Shown here piece after piece: positions 6,440 to 11,616 of a stretch of 11,616 bases of DNA. How positions within the stretch are numbered: the stretch's first letter is position 1; each line of letters starts with the position of its first letter. Made by a program: the position numbers and the translations under genes. The DNA comes from Deltaproteobacteria bacterium. Its GTDB lineage: Bacteria; Desulfobacterota; DSM-4660; Desulfatiglandales; B25-G16. The notes beneath the pieces were generated by a model. It did not search any database and was not told the origin of the DNA. It saw only the letters and a list, made by a program, of their open reading frames with translations. Where the stretch lies: assembly GCA_020348625.1 (NCBI GenBank), contig CP070752.1:2655813-2667428 (forward strand). The letters run 5' to 3'.

Positions 6440-7372
6440 CTATTTTCCCCGGGTACGGAGGAACTCGGGTGTCATTTCGTCCTGTTCTCGCTTGATTTGC
6501 AAGAGCACGATGGCCCCGATCACCAGTCCTCCTCCGATCACCTGTAAAGGCTCTAGAATCTCTCCCAACAGAAAAAACGCCATGAATCCCCCGGAGATTG
6601 GCTCCAGGGTTGCCGTGATGATGGCACGAGTGGATCGGATATAGTTGATGCCGACAAAAAAGAGGCCAAAAGGAATAATGGTCCCCACCACGGCGATATA
6701 GACGATCCATCCCCACTGCGATGGAGTGAACCCGGCAGTGACATAGTGAAAGGGAGGATAGATGATGTGCCAAGTTAAGCTCGAAAAGGCGAGGGCATAG
6801 AAGAGTATGGTGGCGGGAGTATAGCGATGCATCGCCCCTTCGCCAACAAGGGTATAGCCTGCCAGACAGACTGCTGAAGCAAGCCCTCCCATGATCCCCA
6901 TACGGTTCATCCGTATGATGTTGAGATTGTAGCCCCCTACTACCATATAACATCCGCACAGTGCCATAATGAGTGCAATGAGCTTGGAGGTCGTCAGACG
7001 CTCCTTCCAGAAACAGACGGAGAAAAGGGCAACGAGCACGATCGCAAGGTCTTGGAGCAGGATGGCCGCTGCCACTTGGATCTTGCTGATGGCAAAAAAG
7101 TAGGTCCCTTGAACCATGGCCATGAAAACAGCACCAAGCATCAGAAAGGTGCCCAGATCCTTGATCTTGATCCTCTGAAGTCCTTTTGAGGACGCCGCTA
7201 AGAGAGCAGCCAAGATAGCCGTTGACAGGGTAACGCGAATCTGGACCAACACAAAGGGCGTCATTCCCGCTTCGAAAAGGGCCTTTCCAGCGGTGCCCGA
7301 TGAGGCCCACATGATCGAGGCCGCAATAACGGAAAGGTAGCCCTTTATTTGATTCTTGCTCCCTGTGTCCAT
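6440..7372 (-). CDS. EamA/DMT-family membrane transporter
   Basis: A 310-residue integral membrane protein of the drug/metabolite transporter superfamily with two EamA repeats and about ten predicted membrane helices. The first helix starts near I-K-G-Y-L-S-V-I-A-A-S-I-M-W-A-S-S-G-T and has the tryptophan and small residues usual in helix 1. The end of each repeat carries the family pattern: A-I-L-L-Q-D-L-A-I-V-L-V-A-L-F in the first half, and T-A-T-L-E-P-I-S-G-G and F-L-L-G-E-I-L-E-P-L-Q-V-I-G-G in the second. A short charged tail follows the last helix. The substrate (amino acid, metabolite or drug efflux) cannot be told from sequence. A TTG at 7423 in the same frame would add 17 residues; ATG 7372, with AAAGG upstream, gives the normal family length. 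It is transcribed away from the ClpX-like gene. Confidence 0.93.
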   Translation of the reverse strand: MDTGSKNQIKGYLSVIAASIMWASSGTAGKALFEAGMTPFVLVQIRVTLSTAILAALLAASSKGLQRIKIKDLGTFLMLGAVFMAMVQGTYFFAISKIQVAAAILLQDLAIVLVALFSVCFWKERLTTSKLIALIMALCGCYMVVGGYNLNIIRMNRMGIMGGLASAVCLAGYTLVGEGAMHRYTPATILFYALAFSSLTWHIIYPPFHYVTAGFTPSQWGWIVYIAVVGTIIPFGLFFVGINYIRSTRAIITATLEPISGGFMAFFLLGEILEPLQVIGGGLVIGAIVLLQIKREQDEMTPEFLRTRGK

Positions 7373-7828
7373 TATCTTAGCCTTTGCGCTGAACCTTATA
7401 GCACCCTCCAAATACCCGGTCAATACTCGTATCCCGCCTTTTGTCGAATCACTCGATGCTCCCGCCTGAAGCCTGGGACGCGTTGCAGCGGAATTTTCCA
7501 GAGGTGGTTAAAAAAGTATCGATTCGGGAATCTAAGTGATTATCGGGTCTTACAGGTCCGTGGTTGTATACATCAGCACAGACGCTCGTGGGAGGTTGGA
7601 GTCCTTTTTCCGAAGGGTGTTAAAGAGAGGTAGTGGCTCAATCCACAAGAGGCATTTCAAGTTATTATCGTTTCATCCGATACGAATGGAGAAGGGGCAG
7701 GACGGCGAGCTTTCGAAAGTGCACGAAAAAACCGAGTCATAAAAAAGGGTTGCAAAATCAGGCGCAATGACTATATTGGTTTTGTTGAATTGAGAATATC
7801 CCCTAACATTTTCATAAGAGGGTAGTTA
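7373..7828. other. Divergent intergenic region
   Basis: About 455 bases between the start of the EamA transporter (minus strand) and the ClpX-like gene (plus strand). It must hold promoters for both directions. Plus-strand frames crossing it (for example 7536-7742) have no ribosome site and no recognisable product. I see no RNA gene or repeat. The only clear signal is the promoter at 7750-7777. Confidence 0.5.
7750..7777 (+). promoter_or_regulatory. Promoter candidate for the ClpX-like gene
   Basis: TTGCAA (7750-7755), a 16-base spacer and TATATT (7772-7777, 5 of 6 with TATAAT), about 50 bases before the start codon at 7829. It is preceded by an A-rich stretch. This looks like a housekeeping sigma-70 type site. 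No heat-shock (RpoH) or CIRCE-like element is seen, which is of note for a ClpX relative. Confidence 0.5.
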
Positions 7829-9634
7829 ATGGATTTTGAAGACCATTTAGAAAAAAAGCGAGAACAGGATCAAAGGATTCCGAGCCAGAAGGAACTGGAA
7901 AAAGAGCTAAGCGATTATCTCTCCAAGAAATACGGTGACCGAATCAAGATAATATCACCAATCCTCTTTCCCAAAAGCGATCCAAAGAAAAAAGAAGATG
8001 CAGGAGGCTCCGACCACCAAAAGACCGAAACTCCAAGCTTTGATATGAAGCCCGAGGAATTGGAGTCTTACCTTGACGGATATGTGGTTAAGCAAGAAAG
8101 GGCAAAGGGCGTACTGGCCACGAAGATCTGTACCCATTTCAATAGGATAAAATCGCTTGAAAAACGGTCTAAGAAGGAAAGTCCTTTTTCTGTGGGGATG
8201 ATTAAGAACAACATTCTCATGATTGGACCTACCGGTGTTGGAAAGACTTATGTGATCAAGCTGATTGCTCAAAAGATCGGTGTTCCGTTTGTAAAGGGGG
8301 ATGCTACCAAATTTAGTGAGACGGGTTATGTCGGTGGTGATGTTGAGGATCTGGTCCGGGATCTGATTTATGAGGCGAGCGATGATATCAAGCTGGCGGA
8401 AAACGGAATCATCTATATAGATGAGATCGACAAGATAGCTTCCTGCCAGAACATCATCGGCCACGACGTCTCGAGAACAGGGGTGCAGAGAGCACTCTTG
8501 AAACCGATGGAGGAAACCGAAGTTGATCTGAAGGTTCCCCATGATCCGATATCGCAGATACAGGCTATCGAACACTACCGGAGGACTGGCAAACGGGAAA
8601 AGCAGGTAGTGAATACCAGGAATATCCTCTTTATCATGAGCGGAGCCTTCGAGGGTTTGGTAGACATCATCAAGAAACGGCTGAAGCAGCAGGGCATAGG
8701 ATTTGAGGCCGATATACACTCCGCTGAGGCGGGCTTGGAAATACTAAAAGAGGTCCGGGCGCAAGACCTTATTGAGTTCGGATTTGAGTCTGAGTTTATC
8801 GGCCGTCTCCCCGTAATCGTCGTTCTCGATGAGCTCAGTAAAGACGACCTTGTTGCAATTCTAAAGAATCCGAACAACCCCATTATCCTGAGCAAGAAGC
8901 GGGATTTTATGGCATACGATATTGCTCTTCAGTTCGAAGATGAAGCCCTTGAGGCATTGGCAGAGATGGCTTCTCACGAGAAGACAGGTGCCAGGGGTCT
9001 CGTCAGCGCTGTGGAGAGAACACTAATGCCTTTTGAAAAACACCTCCCATCCACGGGTATTAGGAGACTTCTTGTCACTGCGCGGTTGGTCGAAGAACCG
9101 GAGCAAGAACTGGAACGAATTGACTCCCGAGAGGGTATGAGCGACGCAGAATTGGAACAGGCATTTGAGAAGGCAGCGGCAAACGAAAAGGAGCGAGTGA
9201 AAGGAATCATCGGCCAAAGGGCACTGGAGTTTGAAGAGCAACTGGGGTTGAAGTTGTATGATGAGAGAATCGATTTAATCGCCGATCAGACGCTGCAGTC
9301 TATCGCTGACATCAATTCCGTGTTTCTGGATTTCAAGGAGATGTACCATCAGGTAATGATTCACAATGAAGGGTTGTTTTCTCAGCTAGGAGTTACTGTG
9401 ACCATAGCTGATAGCGCAATCGACGAGATAATAAGAATTGCCTTTGAACAGGATCGAGAGATTAGCGAGATATGCACCAGCTTGGCCAGCGAGTTGGAGT
9501 ATGGGCTCAAATTGGTTCGGGACCGCATTGGCTTCGAATCTTTCGCCCTTACTCGAGAGGCTGTTATAGACCCCGAGAAATATATTGATAGCCTGATCAA
9601 ACAGTACTATAGCCACAATCCGGCAACCACCTAA
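7829..9634 (+). CDS. ClpX-related AAA+ unfoldase without zinc finger and with a C-terminal extension
   Basis: A 601-residue relative of ClpX, the hexameric unfoldase that feeds ClpP. The AAA+ core spans about 74-425: Walker A G-P-T-G-V-G-K-T at 133-140, pore-1 loop G-Y-V-G at 166-169, Walker B I-I-Y-I-D-E-I-D at 194-201, sensor-1 region N-T-R-N-I-L-F-I at 262-269, arginine finger in E-F-I-G-R-L-P-V (R326), sensor-2 G-A-R-G-L at 387-391. An I-G-F tripeptide at 290-292 sits where ClpX has its ClpP-docking loop, so it may work with ClpP. Differences: the N-terminal 73 residues hold no cysteine, so the C4 zinc domain that recruits ClpX adaptors is replaced by a charged, low-complexity segment. 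The stretch between Walker B and sensor 1 is longer than in E. coli ClpX. Residues 432-601 form an added helical region, the last 70 resembling the lid domain. GAGGG lies upstream of ATG 7829. The substrate is unknown. Confidence 0.9.
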   Translation: MDFEDHLEKKREQDQRIPSQKELEKELSDYLSKKYGDRIKIISPILFPKSDPKKKEDAGGSDHQKTETPSFDMKPEELESYLDGYVVKQERAKGVLATKICTHFNRIKSLEKRSKKESPFSVGMIKNNILMIGPTGVGKTYVIKLIAQKIGVPFVKGDATKFSETGYVGGDVEDLVRDLIYEASDDIKLAENGIIYIDEIDKIASCQNIIGHDVSRTGVQRALLKPMEETEVDLKVPHDPISQIQAIEHYRRTGKREKQVVNTRNILFIMSGAFEGLVDIIKKRLKQQGIGFEADIHSAEAGLEILKEVRAQDLIEFGFESEFIGRLPVIVVLDELSKDDLVAILKNPNNPIILSKKRDFMAYDIALQFEDEALEALAEMASHEKTGARGLVSAVERTLMPFEKHLPSTGIRRLLVTARLVEEPEQELERIDSREGMSDAELEQAFEKAAANEKERVKGIIGQRALEFEEQLGLKLYDERIDLIADQTLQSIADINSVFLDFKEMYHQVMIHNEGLFSQLGVTVTIADSAIDEIIRIAFEQDREISEICTSLASELEYGLKLVRDRIGFESFALTREAVIDPEKYIDSLIKQYYSHNPATT

Positions 9635-9726
9635 GCTTATACCCGTACCTCACCATAAGAGCCGGCCGGAAAACACTCATGCAGTAAGGATGATTACGTG
9701 CCTAACTGTTCGTTTTTTCGAGGGGT

Positions 9727-9795
9727 ATGAGGGCTGAAGATCCCGAGGACATACGTCGCAAAATTCATGAGAAAACCAGGATACAGAGGAGGTAG
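9727..9795 (+). CDS. Possible 22-residue leader peptide before hemB
   Basis: An ATG-to-TAG frame of 23 codons (M-R-A-E-D-P-E-D-I-R-R-K-I-H-E-K-T-R-I-Q-R-R) ends three bases before the hemB start, so that its last codons AGG-AGG form the hemB ribosome site. The charged, helix-like composition and tight spacing suggest translational coupling, but its own ribosome site (GAGGGG) is too close to the ATG. Its product matches no family I know and may be chance. Confidence 0.25.
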   Translation: MRAEDPEDIRRKIHEKTRIQRR

Positions 9796-9798
9796 GAA

Positions 9799-10776
9799 AT
9801 GTTGAAGAGGCCTCGCCGTCTGAGACGGACTCCCACGATAAGACGCATGGTCAGGGAGACAGCATTAAGCACGAATGATCTCGTCTATCCCGTCTTTGTG
9901 AAACACGGCAAGGGCGAGAGAGAGCCGATCCCATCCATGGAGGGCCAATACAGGTTAACCGTTGATGAACTCGTGAAGGAGTCGGCAACTGTTTGGTCTT
10001 TAGGCATTCCAGCTATGATTCTGTTTGGCTTGCCGAAAAGAAAGGATCAATTCGGCAGCGAGGCCTATGCCCGGGACGGTATTGTTCAGCAGTCTGTGGC
10101 TGCCATTAAGGAGAAGGTGCCGGAGATGGCAGTTCTTACCGACGTGTGTCTCTGTCAGTACACCGATCACGGGCATTGTGGGGTAATAAAGGATGGTCAG
10201 GTTGATAACGATGCCAGCCTTGAAATCCTCTCCCGTGTCGCCCTATCGCATGCCCAGGCTGGAGCTGATTTTGTAGCTCCCTCTGATATGATGGATGGCA
10301 GAGTGAGGGCAATCAGAGATATTCTCGAAGGCGAGGGATATAAGGAAACGGGGATACTGGCCTATGCAGTGAAGTACGGCTCTGCCTTTTATGGACCATT
10401 TCGTGAGGCGGCCGATTCTGCGCCACAGTTCGGCGATAGAGCGAGTTATCAGATGGATCCTGCCAACGCTAGAGAGGCCCTCAAGGAAGCTCTGCTGGAT
10501 ATCGAAGAGGGTGCGGATATTATCATGGTTAAGCCTGCCTTGCCATATTTGGACATTATTCACGGGGTTCGTGCCCGAATAGACGTGCCGGTGGCTGCAT
10601 TCAGCGTAAGCGGGGAGTATGCCATGATCAAAGCCGCCCACCAAAAAGGATGGATAGACGGTGAAAGGGTAATGATGGAGACGCTCCTTTCCATTAAGCG
10701 GGCAGGGGCCGAACTTATCCTAACCTATTTTGCCAAAGAGGCTGCAACTCAATTGAGAGAGCATGAGAGATACTGA
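9799..10776 (+). CDS. hemB: Delta-aminolevulinic acid dehydratase (porphobilinogen synthase)
   Basis: Cytoplasmic enzyme joining two 5-aminolevulinate molecules to porphobilinogen, the first shared step to heme, siroheme and cobalamin. The 325 residues match the family length. The zinc-site cysteines are present in [14 protein letters not shown] (C117, C119, C127), so this is the zinc-dependent form, not the Mg form that has aspartates there. The two active-site lysines are K192 in [13 protein letters not shown] and K245 in [11 protein letters not shown]245 forms the Schiff base. AGGAGG lies six bases before ATG 9799. The 3' end overlaps ahbD by 14 bases, tying it to siroheme-dependent heme synthesis. 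A short coding frame may precede it. Confidence 0.98.
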   Translation: MLKRPRRLRRTPTIRRMVRETALSTNDLVYPVFVKHGKGEREPIPSMEGQYRLTVDELVKESATVWSLGIPAMILFGLPKRKDQFGSEAYARDGIVQQSVAAIKEKVPEMAVLTDVCLCQYTDHGHCGVIKDGQVDNDASLEILSRVALSHAQAGADFVAPSDMMDGRVRAIRDILEGEGYKETGILAYAVKYGSAFYGPFREAADSAPQFGDRASYQMDPANAREALKEALLDIEEGADIIMVKPALPYLDIIHGVRARIDVPVAAFSVSGEYAMIKAAHQKGWIDGERVMMETLLSIKRAGAELILTYFAKEAATQLREHERY

Positions 10777-11616
10777 TCCCCAGAATACTAAGGGGCCCCA
10801 GGGCAGCCCTCGGCTTCAAATTGTCGCCTGGGAAGTCACTCGGTCGTGTAATCTCAACTGTGTGCATTGCCGCGCGTCATCGGATTCAGGTCCCTACCCC
10901 GAGGAAATGGATACGAAAGGAGCACTCTCCATAATAGACCAGATCACGGAGGTTGGTCGACCAATTGTAATACTAACCGGAGGGGAACCGCTGCTCAGGA
11001 AGGATATTTTCACCCTCGCAGCCTACGGTGCAGAGAAGGGGCTGAGGATGGTGATGGGTTCTAACGGCACTCTGGTCACACGCGATATGGCAAAACAGAT
11101 AAGCGAGTCCGGGATCAAGCGCGTGAGCATATCGCTTGACGGGGCTACGAGCAAGAGCCATGACCAGTTTCGTCAAGTTCGCGGGTCGTTTTCAAGGGCA
11201 ATGGAGGGAATCGCTCGATTAAAGGAGGAGAATGTCGAATTTCAGATCAACACTACTCTGACGAAACAGAATCTTCTTGAAGCGAAGGGTATTCTCGATC
11301 TTTCCGTGCGTCTGGGAGCCGTTGCCCACCACGTATTCTTGCTCGTTCCGACAGGGCGGGCAAAGGAGATGGTGGGCCAAGAGTTAACGGCCAAGGAATA
11401 TGAGGACACACTCTACTGGTTTTATCAACAGCAAAGCGTTGTACCCCTTCAGTTTAAGGCGACATGCGCACCTCAATTCTACAGAATCTCTTTACAAGAG
11501 GCACGAGCCAAAGGGGAGGAGTTGAAGCGAGAGAGCCATGGCTTAGACGCAGTAACGAGAGGGTGCCTGGCAGGAATCTCTTACTGTTTCGTTTCACATC
11601 AGGGCGTGGTGCAGCC
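10763..11616 (+). CDS. ahbD: Heme b synthase AhbD, radical SAM (C-terminus off the right edge)
   Basis: Radical SAM enzyme that oxidatively decarboxylates the two propionates of Fe-coproporphyrin III to vinyl groups, giving heme b. This is the last step of the siroheme-dependent route found in sulfate reducers and archaea. The first 284 codons are in the window. E-V-T-R-S-C29-N-L-N-C33-V-H-C36 is the SAM cluster motif (C-x3-C-x2-C), and G-G-E-P at 73-76 follows V-I-L. The family block [12 protein letters not shown] begins at 189. The SPASM-type region shows K-A-T-C235-A-P-Q-F-Y-R-I, T-R-G-C268-L-A-G and Y-C275-F-V-S-H, expected to hold the auxiliary cluster. AhbC, the related deacetylase, begins differently and lacks this block. 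ATG 10763, with GAGAGAG upstream, overlaps hemB by 14 bases, implying coupled translation. Confidence 0.94.
   Translation, partial: MRDTDPQNTKGPQGSPRLQIVAWEVTRSCNLNCVHCRASSDSGPYPEEMDTKGALSIIDQITEVGRPIVILTGGEPLLRKDIFTLAAYGAEKGLRMVMGSNGTLVTRDMAKQISESGIKRVSISLDGATSKSHDQFRQVRGSFSRAMEGIARLKEENVEFQINTTLTKQNLLEAKGILDLSVRLGAVAHHVFLLVPTGRAKEMVGQELTAKEYEDTLYWFYQQQSVVPLQFKATCAPQFYRISLQEARAKGEELKRESHGLDAVTRGCLAGISYCFVSHQGVVQ

Noticed and set aside
6282..7310. Minus-strand 342-codon open frame over the transporter
   Set aside because: Out of phase with the EamA transporter; rich in His, Arg and Ser with no domain, a shadow frame.
7536..7742. Plus-strand 68-codon frame before the ClpX-like gene
   Set aside because: No ribosome site and no recognisable domain; it also ends just before the promoter candidate.
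9650..9680. GC-rich CCGGCCGG after the ClpX-like gene as a terminator
   Set aside because: A palindrome with no loop and no following T run; cannot be an intrinsic terminator.

Overview
The window reads as a piece of a bacterial chromosome of roughly balanced base composition. It carries ordinary, tightly packed genes with Shine-Dalgarno sites and no mobile element, rRNA, tRNA or CRISPR. Two things point to an anaerobic or anaerobe-derived lineage, for example Desulfobacterota (the old Deltaproteobacteria) or relatives. One is hemB overlapping a gene for the radical-SAM heme synthase AhbD, which belongs to the siroheme-dependent heme route. The other is a radical SAM gene that appears to use selenocysteine. 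The taxonomic placement is inference; no marker gene is present.

From 1 to about 7370 every gene lies on the minus strand. In transcription order, from right to left, they are: an EamA/DMT-family transporter (6440-7372); a roughly 500-base gap; WrbA quinone reductase (5307-5921); a TehB-like class I methyltransferase (4637-5200); a YccU-type CoA-binding protein (3957-4412); an AhpD-like peroxidase (3383-3718) paired with the ArsS-type radical SAM protein (2351-3364); and glucokinase (1210-2214) followed 14 bases later by transketolase (1-1195, running off the left edge). From about 7750 onward the genes lie on the plus strand: a 601-residue ClpX-related AAA+ protein (7829-9634), then hemB (9799-10776) overlapping ahbD (10763-11616, running off the right edge).

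The two strongest observations are these. (1) The arsS reading frame appears to end at TGA 2372-2374. That TGA falls exactly where other family members have a C-terminal cysteine, the frame continues with a family-like tail (S-G-A-I-E-T) to a second TGA, and a small hairpin with an AGGU loop lies at the right distance for a bacterial SECIS element. The gene is therefore best read as a selenoprotein of 337 residues. Its AhpD-like partner lies 18 bases upstream, behind a Fur-box-like sequence. (2) The ClpX-related protein has no zinc-binding N-domain but keeps the Walker, pore-loop, arginine-finger and ClpP-docking IGF motifs. It also carries a 170-residue C-terminal extension that ends in what looks like a second, degenerate copy of the AAA small (lid) domain. 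This is an unusual unfoldase architecture.

Functionally the window mixes sugar phosphorylation and pentose-phosphate metabolism (glk-tkt), redox and metalloid-type chemistry (arsS pair, wrbA, the methyltransferase), protein unfolding, and heme synthesis (hemB-ahbD). Two perfect 7+2+7 palindromes upstream of wrbA and of the CoA-binding gene look like repressor operators.
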